Source: Crocosphaera sp. (GTDB taxonomy: Bacteria > Cyanobacteriota > Cyanobacteriia > Cyanobacteriales > Microcystaceae). From it: DNA of 44,523 nucleotides. The stretch lies in NCBI GenBank assembly GCA_030064935.1, contig JASJEA010000019.1:1-44523 (forward strand). Reading direction: 5' to 3'. Made by a program: the position numbers and the translations under genes. Positions 26,524 through 38,309 of the stretch are shown here, piece by piece (position 1 is the stretch's first letter; each line of letters opens with the position of its first letter). Below the pieces are notes generated by a model that was not told where the DNA came from, did not search any database, and saw only the letters and a list, made by a program, of their open reading frames with translations.

Positions 26524-26552
26524 CTGTAACAAGCAAGATAATCGTGTTACAG
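26524..26552. promoter_or_regulatory. Operator-like dyad upstream of the ABC ATPase gene
   Basis: CTGTAACA (26524-26531) and TGTTACAG (26545-26552) form a perfect 8-bp inverted repeat with a 13-base spacer. It does not fit NtcA (GTA-N8-TAC). A TATAGT-like -10 is 22 bases downstream. Confidence 0.4.
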
Positions 26553-26677
26553 TATCATAAAAATTGAACGAAAATATAGTCATATGCAGTCAAATCAAGA
26601 TAAATATCTTAAGTTGACTTGTACTCACTCAGTCAAGGATTCAGCATTCAAATGTAAACCCTATAGTGGATCTTAAC

Positions 26678-27919
26678 GTGGCAAAAGTTACTTTAAAGGA
26701 CATTAACAAAAGTTTTCCCGAACGAGGGGGAAAGTTGAAGGGAAATGAGGTCAAGGTATTAGAGGACATTGGCCTAGAAGTTAAGGACGGAGAATTTATG
26801 GTATTGGTGGGTCCTTCCGGTTGTGGGAAAAGTACCCTTTTACGTTTGATTGCCGGACTAGAAACCACTACATCAGGGGATATTTTAATAGGGGAAGAGA
26901 ATGTAACCTATTTACCCCCAAAAAAACGGGATATTGCTATGGTATTCCAAAATTATGCTCTTTATCCCCATCTTAATGTTTACGACAATATTGCCTTTGG
27001 TTTACGTCGTATGACGGCAGGGTTAAAAGCTTCTAAATCCTCAGTTTTACCTGCAGGATTAGAAAAGATGTTAATGAAAGTAACAGAAACATTACCCAAA
27101 GACTTTCATTATAATTCAGCTACAGAAACTCATATCAATCAAAAAGTACAAAAAGTAGCTGAATTACTACAATTAGAATTATTATTAAATCGCCTACCCA
27201 AAGACTTATCAGGAGGACAAAAACAACGGGTTGCTTTAGGAAGGGCGATCGCTAGAAATCCTCAAGTTTTTTTGATGGATGAACCCATGTCTAATTTGGA
27301 TGCTACCCTGAGGGCAGAAACCCGATCACAAATTGTACAATTACAGCGTCAACTGGGTATTACAACTATTTATGTCACCCATGATCAAGTAGAAGCAATG
27401 ACAATGGGTGAACGTATTGCTGTTATGAATAAAGGAAAAATTCAACAGGCTGCTTCTCCTTTAGAATTATATCATCACCCGGCTAATTGCTTTGTTGCTG
27501 GTTTTATTGGCACCCCACCAATGAACTTTTTTCCTGTACAAATTGATTATCCTTTACAAATTGTTCACCGTCAATTTAATTTTGTTATTCCTGATCATTG
27601 GAAGCATTATTTAAAAGAAAACAAGAAAAAAGCAGCTACTTTAGGGATTCGTCCTGAACATATTAGTATCGGAAATTATAGCAGAGAAAATTTACAAGTT
27701 AAAATCAACTTAATTGAAAATTTAGGTAACGAAATTTATCTATTTACAGAAACATTGGAAGAGAGTCCAAAGCAGGTTATTGTAAGGATTCAAGGAGAAA
27801 AAATATTTAAGATCGGGGAAAAAATATGGTTATCCTTCAATCAAGAAAAAATACATCTTTTTGATCGTGAAACTGAGCAATCTTTGCTGTCAAAAGTTAC
27901 ACATTTTTCCAGTGTATAA
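26678..27919 (+). CDS. UgpC/MalK-type sugar ABC transporter ATPase with an insertion
   Basis: 413 aa from the GTG at 26678 (giving MAKVTLKDI, the family start); an upstream in-frame GTG at 26666 is less likely. Walker A GPSGCGKST, signature LSGGQKQR, Walker B VFLMDEP, switch YVTHD, and a C-terminal regulatory domain with GIRPEHI. Between Walker A and the signature there is an extra segment (about 113-153: LKASKSS to SATETHINQ) beyond the usual family length. Permease and binding-protein genes are not adjacent, as is common for shared sugar-transporter ATPases. A dyad lies upstream. Confidence 0.92.
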   Translation: MAKVTLKDINKSFPERGGKLKGNEVKVLEDIGLEVKDGEFMVLVGPSGCGKSTLLRLIAGLETTTSGDILIGEENVTYLPPKKRDIAMVFQNYALYPHLNVYDNIAFGLRRMTAGLKASKSSVLPAGLEKMLMKVTETLPKDFHYNSATETHINQKVQKVAELLQLELLLNRLPKDLSGGQKQRVALGRAIARNPQVFLMDEPMSNLDATLRAETRSQIVQLQRQLGITTIYVTHDQVEAMTMGERIAVMNKGKIQQAASPLELYHHPANCFVAGFIGTPPMNFFPVQIDYPLQIVHRQFNFVIPDHWKHYLKENKKKAATLGIRPEHISIGNYSRENLQVKINLIENLGNEIYLFTETLEESPKQVIVRIQGEKIFKIGEKIWLSFNQEKIHLFDRETEQSLLSKVTHFSSV

Positions 27920-27940
27920 TCAAAAATATGTCAATTAAAT

Positions 27941-29140
27941 ATGATTAAATCAAAACCATTTAAAAAACTCACCATTAACTTACTTTTAGGATTAGGAGGG
28001 GCAGTTTTCGCTTTAGCAATTGGAGAAATTGCCTTAAGAATTATGGGCATTTCTTATCCTAGTTTTTATCAAGCCGATCCTCATCGAGGTCATGCTTTAA
28101 TTCCAGGAATATCAGGATGGTGGAAACATGAAGGTAAAGGATGGGTAGCGGTTAATAAAGATGGTTTGAGAGACAAAGATTATTCTAAACAAAAGGCAGA
28201 AAATACCTATAGAATTGCTGTCATTGGTGACTCATTTGCTGAGGCAATACAAGTTAATCAAGATGAAACTTTTTGGTCATTAATGGAACAGAAATTACCT
28301 CAGTGTGAAAGATTTAAAGGTCAAAATATTGAAGTAATTAACTTTGGGGTTGGTGACTATGGAACCGCACAAGAATATATGACTTTAAAACATCACGTTA
28401 GTGAATATTCTCCTGATTTAGTTTTATTAGCTGTTTTTACAGGAAATGATATCATTAACAATTCTAAAACCTTAAGTCCTGATGATAGATTTAGTCCATT
28501 TTTAATTAAAAAGGAAGGGAAATATGTTTTAGATTTGAGTTTTAAAGAGACAGATACTTATCAATGGCGTAATAGTAGTCCGAGAAAAATTGCTTTTTCC
28601 GTGATTAATAATTCTCATATTTTGCAATTACTCAATGAAACCAGAATTGCTATTAAAAAACGTCGTCAATTATTAGGGAATCAAAGTAAACCTGATAATC
28701 AAAATGTCGTTCAATATCTTGATTTTAAACCAGAACTTTATAACAATAATGATGAAAACTGGCAAGAAGCTTGGCAGATTACTGAAGAACTCATTAAATT
28801 GATTCAACAAGAAACAAAATCAATTAATTCTGAGTTATTAGTAGTAACATTAAGTAATCCTGCACAAGTTTATCCTGATCCTTTATTAAGAAAACAATAT
28901 TTTGAACAAGCAAATGTTAATGATTCTTTTTATCCTGAGAAAAGACTTGAGAGTTTAGGACAAAAGGAAGAGTTTAAAGTATTAACTTTAGCCCCCTCAT
29001 TTCAATCTTATGCTGATGAAAATAAAACCTTTTTACATGGTTTTGATAATACTAAAATGGGGAGTGGCCACTGGAATAAATCAGGTCATAAATTAGCAGG
29101 AGAGCTCATAACTGATAAAGTTTGTATCAGTGAAAATTAA
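27941..29140 (+). CDS. SGNH hydrolase-like membrane-anchored protein
   Basis: 399 aa. An N-terminal TM helix (about 10-32) precedes the SGNH domain. Block I is AVIGDSFAEAIQV (GDS nucleophile), block II Gly is in NFGVGDYG, block III is FTGNDI, and the catalytic His is in GHWNKSGHKLAG. This looks like an esterase or acetyl-transfer-type domain facing the periplasm. It follows the ABC ATPase by 21 bases and precedes the Uma2 gene by 35, so the three may form an operon. Substrate unknown. Confidence 0.83.
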   Translation: MIKSKPFKKLTINLLLGLGGAVFALAIGEIALRIMGISYPSFYQADPHRGHALIPGISGWWKHEGKGWVAVNKDGLRDKDYSKQKAENTYRIAVIGDSFAEAIQVNQDETFWSLMEQKLPQCERFKGQNIEVINFGVGDYGTAQEYMTLKHHVSEYSPDLVLLAVFTGNDIINNSKTLSPDDRFSPFLIKKEGKYVLDLSFKETDTYQWRNSSPRKIAFSVINNSHILQLLNETRIAIKKRRQLLGNQSKPDNQNVVQYLDFKPELYNNNDENWQEAWQITEELIKLIQQETKSINSELLVVTLSNPAQVYPDPLLRKQYFEQANVNDSFYPEKRLESLGQKEEFKVLTLAPSFQSYADENKTFLHGFDNTKMGSGHWNKSGHKLAGELITDKVCISEN

Positions 29141-29175
29141 CAAGAATTATTATATTATAATGACAAGGAAAAACA

Positions 29176-29892
29176 ATGATAGACTCATTATCTGTATCCA
29201 ACCAATCTAATATTATCTATCCCGACAGAGATGGAAACCCCATGTCAGATAATACAAAACAGTTTCGCTGGATAGTGGTTATCAAAGAAAATTTAGAATT
29301 ATTATTTGCTGATAATCCTAACATTTTTGTTGCTGGTGATTTACTTTGGTATCCCATCCAAGGAAATAATAAGACTCGTCAAGCACCAGATGTTATGATA
29401 GTTTTTGGAAGACCAAAAGGCGATCGAGGTTCCTATCAACAATGGTTAGAAGATAATGTTACCCCTCAAGTGGTTTTTGAGATTTTATCCCCAGGAAACC
29501 GTTTATTAGAAATGGCTAAAAAATTCAAATTCTATGAACATCATGGAGTAGAAGAATATTATATTTATGACCCTGATAAAATTGATTTACAAGGGTGGTT
29601 AAGGAATAATGGGGAATTAACTGTTATTGAAGAAATGAGTGCTTGGGTAAGTCCCAAACTACGAATAAAGTTTGAGTTGACTTCAGAAACATTAGAGATA
29701 TTTAGACCCGATGGAGATAAATTTTTAACCTTTGTTGAGTTAGGAAAATTGAGAGAAAATGAAACCAAAAGAGCAGATAATGAACAAAGAAGAGCAGATG
29801 AATTACAAGAAAAGTTAGAACAAGAACAAGAACAAAAAAAACGATTAGAAGATAAGTTAAGAGAGTTAGGTATTGATATTAATGAGATTTAA
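29176..29892 (+). CDS. Uma2-family (PD-(D/E)XK fold) protein with a coiled-coil tail
   Basis: 238 aa. The nuclease-fold core shows APDVMIVFGRPKGDRGSYQQW, then VVFEILSPGNR (acidic E) and YEHHGVEEYYIYDPDK. These are the usual Uma2 blocks with the D and E of the restriction-enzyme-like core. Residues about 190-238 form a charged coiled coil (KLRENETKRADNEQRRADEL). Uma2 genes are abundant and variable in cyanobacteria and their activity is unproven. A hairpin follows. Confidence 0.88.
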   Translation: MIDSLSVSNQSNIIYPDRDGNPMSDNTKQFRWIVVIKENLELLFADNPNIFVAGDLLWYPIQGNNKTRQAPDVMIVFGRPKGDRGSYQQWLEDNVTPQVVFEILSPGNRLLEMAKKFKFYEHHGVEEYYIYDPDKIDLQGWLRNNGELTVIEEMSAWVSPKLRIKFELTSETLEIFRPDGDKFLTFVELGKLRENETKRADNEQRRADELQEKLEQEQEQKKRLEDKLRELGIDINEI

Positions 29893-29938
29893 CAGACTAT
29901 TTTTTAGATAATTGTAGGGTTTATTAGTTTAGTATAAT

Positions 29939-29963
29939 GCACCAAAAAATATAATTTTGGTGC
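29939..29963. terminator. Stem-loop after the Uma2 gene
   Basis: GCACCAAAA (29939-29947) and TTTTGGTGC (29955-29963) form a perfect 9-bp stem with a 7-base loop, about 45 bases after the Uma2 stop. Only TTT follows, so it is a weak terminator or a short palindromic repeat. Confidence 0.5.
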
Positions 29964-30020
29964 TTTAGGGAATAAAAAATGGTACCTTTAAGAATGTTAT
30001 TTTACAGTACATTATTTTAG

Positions 30021-30476
30021 TTAAGGTTTGAGGTTTCCCCCTCGAATAATCCAACCTACAACACCACTAATAGTTGCTGTTATGGTAATAATTACGATTT
30101 GTCGCCAATTCTTTAATTCTCCTACTTTTTCTGCTAGATCAGGAATTTTTGTCATTGCGACTTCAATATTTTTCATGCGATCACTTACTCCATTTAGTTT
30201 AGTATCAAAAGTTTTTATTTCTCCTTTGATTTCTGTTTGTACTACTTCAATAATTTGACTTTTATGGTTAATTTCCTCCTTAAGTTCAGTTTGTTTTATT
30301 TCAAGAGTTTTAATTTCCTCTTTAAGTTCAGTGGTTTCTATTACAATGTCATTTAATCGATTATCAACCTTATTCAATTGATTTTCTAAAGCTTTTTGTC
30401 CTTGTTCCAATCGTTTAAAACTACCAGTAATCAAGTCTTCTAATCTTTTCAGATCGCTTTCTGTTACTTTTGCCAT
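30021..30476 (-). CDS. Coiled-coil protein with a C-terminal membrane anchor
   Basis: 151 aa from the ATG at 30476. This start (MAKVTESDLKRLEDLI) is preferred because AAAAAGAG lies upstream; a TTG nine codons earlier also keeps the frame. Residues about 10-115 are heptad-like with many K/E pairs (TTELKEEIKTLEIKQTELKEEI). Residues about 125-145 are a membrane helix (IVIITITATISGVVGWII), followed by RGGNLKP. It may be a small membrane-tethered coiled coil. Family role unknown. Confidence 0.7.
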   Translation of the reverse strand: MAKVTESDLKRLEDLITGSFKRLEQGQKALENQLNKVDNRLNDIVIETTELKEEIKTLEIKQTELKEEINHKSQIIEVVQTEIKGEIKTFDTKLNGVSDRMKNIEVAMTKIPDLAEKVGELKNWRQIVIITITATISGVVGWIIRGGNLKP

Positions 30477-30555
30477 CTCTTTTTTCCAAATCTGTGATTT
30501 CAAAAAGTATCATTCTCAATTAAATTATATCATACGCAAAAACATCCACTTGAAT

Positions 30556-30756
30556 TTATTTTATAGGTTTAGTTTCTCCTTGAAGCATTAAAACAACTTT
30601 TTCTGCTGTTTCACTAATAAAAATAATTTCTCCACACCGACTACAAACTTGTGCGGGAATATTCTCTACTAAAATCAGTTTTTACTCAATTTCAAAGGTT
30701 TCATTAACCAATTGAGATGTAAATTATTCTGATCCACAGTTATAATAGTTAAACAT
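30556..30756 (-). pseudogene. YgiT/MqsA-like zinc-finger antitoxin, broken
   Basis: On the minus strand the frame from ATG 30756 to TAA 30556 (67 codons) spells an almost intact YgiT-type zinc-finger protein: NYYNCGSE at the start, then LVNETFEIE, then LILVENIPAQVCSRCGEIIF. Two in-frame TAA stops (30726-30724 and 30684-30682) interrupt it, and the first Cys of the N-terminal CxxC reads Tyr. The second CxxC (CSRC) is intact. No partner toxin gene (DUF4258 or MqsR type) is visible next to it. Confidence 0.75.
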
Positions 30757-33679
<2,923 letters not shown>

Positions 33680-33708
33680 TGAGACTATTCCTTAATATTT
33701 AAAAGTCA

Positions 33709-33736
33709 GAGGCGCGAGGAATCGCGTCTCTTTTTT
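33709..33736 (+). terminator. Rho-independent terminator of apcE
   Basis: GAGGCGCGA (33709-33717) pairs with TCGCGTCTC (33722-33730), 9 bp with one wobble and a 4-base loop, followed by six T, 30 bases after the stop. Confidence 0.9.
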
Positions 33737-33830
33737 CAAAAAACTAACCCAAAAAAAAGAATTTCGCTAGAATTGAAGAACTTTGTTATCCGTGATACTG
33801 ATTAAGGCCATTCAAGGGCTAGAAGTGTTC

Positions 33831-35489
33831 ATGAGTCAACATCCTTCTGGGAGTGAGTACAGTTCAACCTGTTTATCTTGTTTACCTTACGGCGTTGGTC
33901 ATAATGGTGATGGGGTTTGTTTTTTAGTGCAACTCGGCCCCCATCGTATTTTGCTAGATTGTGGACTACGAGATATTAGTCCTCTGATTAATCAAGCTGA
34001 TTCCCCTGTTGATGCGGTATTCTGTAGTCATGCTCATGCTGATCACGCTAGGGGATTAAAGGAACTACATCAAATCTTTCCCACCCTTCCTATTTATGCC
34101 AGTCTGGTGACAAAACGACTGCTTCCTCTCAACTGGCCCAATACAGAGATAGCGAAAGTGGCTGACTTTTGTGAAGGGTTAGCTTGGGAAACCCCTTTTG
34201 AACTCTGTGAAGGGTTAACGGTGCAACTATTTCGAGCCGGTCATTTACCAGGAGCCGCTGTTATTCTCCTCAGTTATGTCACCCCTGAGCGTATCTATAA
34301 GGTATTGTACACAGGGGATTTTTCCCTCTCTAATTTACAATTAGTCGAAGGATTATCCGTTGAAGCCTTACGGGGTTTATCCCCTGATATTTTGATTATT
34401 GAAGGGAGTTATGGTACCACTCGTCATCCTCATCGTCGTCAACAAGAAAAACAATTAATGCAGCGTATTCATGAGACGTTGGCGGATGGTTATAGTGTGG
34501 TGCTACCCGTACCTATTGTGGGATTGGGCCAAGAAATTTTAAAATTGTTGCGCTCTCATCATCAATTTACAGGACGAGAGTTGGATATTTGGGTAGATGG
34601 TCAAGTTGCGAATACCTGCGATCGCTATTTAGATTTATTATCGGCATTCCCCTTATCGGTACAAAATTTTGCTAAACATCAACCTTTGTTTTGGGATGAG
34701 CGAATCTGTCCCCGTTTACGTCGTTTAACCCCTCAACAACGGGGTAAAATCGGACAATCCCCTTGTATTGTTTTAACGGATGATATCACCACTCTCTATG
34801 ATGAGGGCTATTTATTATCGGGATTATGGGTTATCTTAGTTCCAACGGGTGTCCATGAAGGACCAACTTTGGAGTCTTCTGAAATTATTGCCTTAAGGGA
34901 ACGTCTTCAGATTCATGTAGAATCTTATCTCTTGGCTGAACACAGTGATGGCCGTAATACCATTCAATTAATTCATAATTTACGACCGCAACATATTCTT
35001 TTTGTTCATGGTTCTCCTCTCAATTTAACGGATTTAACCGGCTTAGAAGAATTACAAAATCGTTATCAACTTCATTTACCGTCTGCGGGAAAATTAGTTG
35101 AACTGCCTATTGGTGATACGTTTATTCAACCGGCAGCCCCTTCTTCGGGCATTTATGAGGGAGAGTTAAATGATTTGGAAACTAACATGACTATTACGTT
35201 ACCTCATAGGATTATTGATGATCCTCACTGGCGTTATTTTGCTGATACCGGACTGATTGAAGCTCGTTGGCAAGGAGATGAGTTAGTCTTGCGAGGCATT
35301 CCCCAAAGGGAATTGATAACTCAAAGTAATACTGAGAAAGTGTTTAATGATTTAGACTGTTGTTTGACTTGTTCTCATTATCGAGGTCAACGGTGTTGGA
35401 ATTCTCAATCACCCCTTTATGGCTTTAAAGTGACACCAGAAGGGTATTGTCCAGTTTTTGAACCTTTACCTCCACAGGGGGAAGAATAA
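33831..35489 (+). CDS. MBL-fold (beta-CASP-like) hydrolase with a C-terminal Cys cluster
   Basis: 552 aa from the ATG at 33831, which gives MSQHPSGSEYSST and a normal start; a TTG at 33783 also keeps the frame. The metal site HAHADHARG (HxHxDH) sits near residue 65, with further ligands downstream (AGHLPGAA, YTGDFS, LAEHSDG, FVHGSP), as in beta-CASP nucleases of the RNase J/CPSF type. The C-terminus (about residues 505-545) has CCLTCSHYRGQRCW and GYCPVF, a compact set of cysteines that could bind zinc or an iron-sulphur cluster. Substrate unknown. Confidence 0.8.
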   Translation: MSQHPSGSEYSSTCLSCLPYGVGHNGDGVCFLVQLGPHRILLDCGLRDISPLINQADSPVDAVFCSHAHADHARGLKELHQIFPTLPIYASLVTKRLLPLNWPNTEIAKVADFCEGLAWETPFELCEGLTVQLFRAGHLPGAAVILLSYVTPERIYKVLYTGDFSLSNLQLVEGLSVEALRGLSPDILIIEGSYGTTRHPHRRQQEKQLMQRIHETLADGYSVVLPVPIVGLGQEILKLLRSHHQFTGRELDIWVDGQVANTCDRYLDLLSAFPLSVQNFAKHQPLFWDERICPRLRRLTPQQRGKIGQSPCIVLTDDITTLYDEGYLLSGLWVILVPTGVHEGPTLESSEIIALRERLQIHVESYLLAEHSDGRNTIQLIHNLRPQHILFVHGSPLNLTDLTGLEELQNRYQLHLPSAGKLVELPIGDTFIQPAAPSSGIYEGELNDLETNMTITLPHRIIDDPHWRYFADTGLIEARWQGDELVLRGIPQRELITQSNTEKVFNDLDCCLTCSHYRGQRCWNSQSPLYGFKVTPEGYCPVFEPLPPQGEE

Positions 35490-35591
35490 TTAACAATGAT
35501 TTTCCTCCTTGGCCAACAGTAAGAAACTACGTTGACAAATGGAAAAGACAAAAAGTTTGGTATAAATTAAATAAACGTCATACATTATAAG

Positions 35592-36884
35592 TTATTGTTG
35601 ATTTAACTCTGATAATCCTTGTAAAAAATCAATGAATTGTCTGGCCGTTCTCCCAGATCGCCCATTATGTTGAGTTGCCCATTGTTTTGCCCTAAATTCT
35701 AATTCATTTTTATCTATTTTTAAATTGATTCGTGACGCTAAATGATGGACAATACTGAGATAAGTATCTTGGTTTGCTGCTCCAAAGGTGAGGGTTAAAC
35801 CAAAGCGATCGCTAAAGGATAATTTTTCTTGTACCGTATCCCAATTATGAATTTCATCTGCATCTTTTGGCCGGGGTCGATCCTCGAAATATTCCCTAAT
35901 TAAATGTCGTCTATTAGAAGTGGCATAAACCACTACATTTTTAGGTTTTGCTGTTACATTTCCTTCTAAAACAACTTTAAGAGATTTAAACGCTTCATTA
36001 TCTTCTTCAAAGGATAAATCATCAACAAAAACAATAAACTTTTGAGAACTATCTCTCAATTTATCTACAATTATTGGCAAGTAAGATAACTGAGACTTAT
36101 TCACCTCAACCAATCTTAAACCTCTGGTATAATATTCATTTAATAACCCTTTAACCAATGAAGATTTACCTGTTCCTCGGCTTCCATATAACAAAATATT
36201 AAGGGCATTATAACCCGATAATAAAATTTCTGTATTCTTAATCAAGGTTTCTTTTTGACTTTCATAACCGACAATTTCAGTTAAAGTTATCGGATCGGGT
36301 TGACCAATACCCATTAATTGATTATCAAGCCATTTCAAAGCTTTATATTTAGCAAAAATTCCTGTTCCATATTGACGATAATGATTCCCTAATTCTTCTA
36401 AACAATTTTCCCAATTATCTTGTTGATGGAGAAAAATATGATTTTGCTTTTTATTTTTAAACTCTCCAATAAAAGGAGAAAAAGGAATATTAACAGCTTC
36501 TTCTACCCATTTACTAATAGTTTCAACAGAAAGCTTATATAAAATATTTATAATTTTTAAATCGTGTTTAGCTGCCTCAATTAAAGCTTGAGGTAACTCT
36601 TGTAAAGAAAGGTGTTGAACCTGCTGACTAAAAGGATTATCATCAACTAAAATTCTTTGAACTAAATAATCTTGCCAACTAATCCCTTGAAAGGCTAACA
36701 TTTTAAACCAATGACTATAAGCTTTTAAACAATTAATATCAATAGTTTCTTGATCTCGTAAATAAATGGAATCCAAAATTTTTAGAAATGCTATTCCAAT
36801 TTCGTCTTCAAAAATAGATTGATATAATAATAAAGACGCAATTTCTTGATGAATAATATGATAATAGTTTACGCTTTGATTCAT
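35592..36884 (-). CDS. DUF815-type AAA ATPase
   Basis: 430 aa from the ATG at 36884, chosen because the longer frame begins with a non-typical extension. The N-terminal half is helical and of unknown fold. The ATPase half has Walker A GSRGTGKSS, Walker B FIVFVDDLSF, sensor 1 YATSNRRH, and RSGRTARQFIDFL at the C-terminus. It matches the DUF815 family (AAA+ clade). The IREYFEDRP segment and FSDRFGLTLTF are typical. No substrate is known. It is divergent from desB. Confidence 0.85.
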   Translation of the reverse strand: MNQSVNYYHIIHQEIASLLLYQSIFEDEIGIAFLKILDSIYLRDQETIDINCLKAYSHWFKMLAFQGISWQDYLVQRILVDDNPFSQQVQHLSLQELPQALIEAAKHDLKIINILYKLSVETISKWVEEAVNIPFSPFIGEFKNKKQNHIFLHQQDNWENCLEELGNHYRQYGTGIFAKYKALKWLDNQLMGIGQPDPITLTEIVGYESQKETLIKNTEILLSGYNALNILLYGSRGTGKSSLVKGLLNEYYTRGLRLVEVNKSQLSYLPIIVDKLRDSSQKFIVFVDDLSFEEDNEAFKSLKVVLEGNVTAKPKNVVVYATSNRRHLIREYFEDRPRPKDADEIHNWDTVQEKLSFSDRFGLTLTFGAANQDTYLSIVHHLASRINLKIDKNELEFRAKQWATQHNGRSGRTARQFIDFLQGLSELNQQ

Positions 36885-37047
36885 AGATTTGAAAATGGTT
36901 AAAAGTCTGACTAAATATGTCTTAGGTGCCACACTCGCCAAAGAGAATGCTTGTGCAGGCCTTCAGTTGTAATCAATCTCTCCCTTAGGGAAATAGGGGC
37001 CTGTAAAACAAGAATTCCCTGATTTTGCCCTAGAAGAAACTAAAGAG

Positions 37048-37076
37048 TTTGAATTTGTCCTCTTCCTTAGTATAAT
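37048..37076 (+). promoter_or_regulatory. Sigma70-type promoter of desB
   Basis: TTTGAA (37048-37053), a 17-base spacer, then perfect TATAAT (37071-37076). The start codon is at 37143, leaving about 60 bases of leader. Confidence 0.65.
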
Positions 37077-37142
37077 GAGAAGATTAAGAAAAATTAAATT
37101 TTTTCCTCCACACTGCTATTTAATAAGGAGATACCACCGCGA

Positions 37143-38192
37143 ATGCAGCAACCAATGACTGTAATTAGGCCAGAACCCAAAGTTGTTGACCTTCCCTTTA
37201 GCTTACAAGATGTAAAAGCAGCAATTCCCCCCCATTGTTTTGAATCTTCTGTAATTAAGTCCCTTTCTTATTTTGTCTGGGATGTGTTTGTTGTCTCTGT
37301 CTTGTATGCGATCGCTCACTATTTAGATTCTTGGTTTTTTTGGCCTATCTTTTGGCTGATGCAAGGGACAATGTTTTGGGCTTTATTTGTGGTCGGCCAT
37401 GATTGTGGTCATGGATCATTTTCTCGCTACAAATGGTTAAATAATCTCATTGGCCATCTCTCTCATACCCCCATTTTAGTTCCTTTTCATGGTTGGCGAA
37501 TTAGTCATCGCACCCATCATAAAAATACAGGTAATATTGATACGGATGAAAGTTGGTATCCTATTGTCGAATCTAAATATAATCAGATGGGATGGTTAGA
37601 AAAATTTGCCCGTTTTAAACTGGTTTTGTTCCTCTATCCTATTTATTTATTTAAGCGTTCCCCAGGTCGAAAAGGGAGTCATTTTGATCCTAATAGTGAT
37701 CTGTTTCGTCCCTCTGAAAAATGGGATGTTCTCACCAGTACCATTTGCTGGAGTTTAATGGTGGGTTTATTAGGTTTTCTAACCTATCAATGGGGCTTTA
37801 TTTGGCTACTTAAATATTATTTAGGTCCCTATGTTGTCTTCGTGATGTGGTTAGATTTAGTCACCTTTTTACATCATACCGATCCTGACATTCCTTGGTA
37901 TCGTGGTAAGGATTGGTACTTCTTAAAAGGAGCTTTATCTACTGTTGATGTTGATTATGGGTTTATCAATAGCATCCATCATGATATTGGTACTCATGTT
38001 GCCCATCATATCTTTTTAACCATGCCTCACTACCACTTAAAAGAGGCAACAGAAGCCATTAAACCAGTGTTAGGAGATTATTATCGTAAGTCAGATTATT
38101 CTGTTTTAGAAGCCTTTATTCGGGGCTATAAAAATTGTCATGTGGTTTCCGATGAAGGTGGCAAAGTTTACTATGAACCCCGTGATTTGTAA
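37143..38192 (+). CDS. desB: Omega-3 (delta-15) acyl-lipid desaturase
   Basis: 349 aa, membrane di-iron desaturase. It adds the omega-3 double bond to glycerolipid fatty acids using ferredoxin. The three His boxes are HDCGH (86-90), HRTHH (122-126) and HVAHH (285-289). Side by side with remembered Synechocystis proteins it follows DesB (KYNQM, SPxRxGSHF, DWYFLKGALST) and not DesA. Hydrophobic helices lie at about 45-80 and 195-245. In other cyanobacteria desB is cold induced; only a sigma70-like promoter is visible here. Confidence 0.93.
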   Translation: MQQPMTVIRPEPKVVDLPFSLQDVKAAIPPHCFESSVIKSLSYFVWDVFVVSVLYAIAHYLDSWFFWPIFWLMQGTMFWALFVVGHDCGHGSFSRYKWLNNLIGHLSHTPILVPFHGWRISHRTHHKNTGNIDTDESWYPIVESKYNQMGWLEKFARFKLVLFLYPIYLFKRSPGRKGSHFDPNSDLFRPSEKWDVLTSTICWSLMVGLLGFLTYQWGFIWLLKYYLGPYVVFVMWLDLVTFLHHTDPDIPWYRGKDWYFLKGALSTVDVDYGFINSIHHDIGTHVAHHIFLTMPHYHLKEATEAIKPVLGDYYRKSDYSVLEAFIRGYKNCHVVSDEGGKVYYEPRDL

Positions 38193-38263
38193 TAATTCAA
38201 AACTAAATAGGTAATGGTTGTTAATTTATTTCTTCACCATTAGACTTGACAAAAAAGATTATC

Positions 38264-38309
38264 AGTCAATCAGAATGTAGAATTTATAATTCGCGCATTC
38301 TGATTGACT
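38264..38309. repeat. Inverted-repeat element, copy 1 (46 bp)
   Basis: AGTCAATCAGAATG (38264-38277) and CATTCTGATTGACT (38296-38309) form a perfect 14-bp inverted repeat. The right end overlaps the rlmB stop codon. A related 130-bp element at 42591-42720 shares the 22-base right end ATTCGCGCATTCTGATTGACTT. Confidence 0.8.

Larger units (their letters stand above)
26266..26665. other. Divergent intergenic region
   Basis: 400 bases between the low-complexity gene and the ABC ATPase. It contains the hairpin (26312-26340), the 8-bp dyad (26524-26552) and a TATAGT box (26575-26580). No gene is seen. Confidence 0.5.

Noticed and set aside
26524-26552. NtcA-binding site
   Set aside because: NtcA needs GTA-N8-TAC; the spacing between GTA and TAC here is 17 bases.
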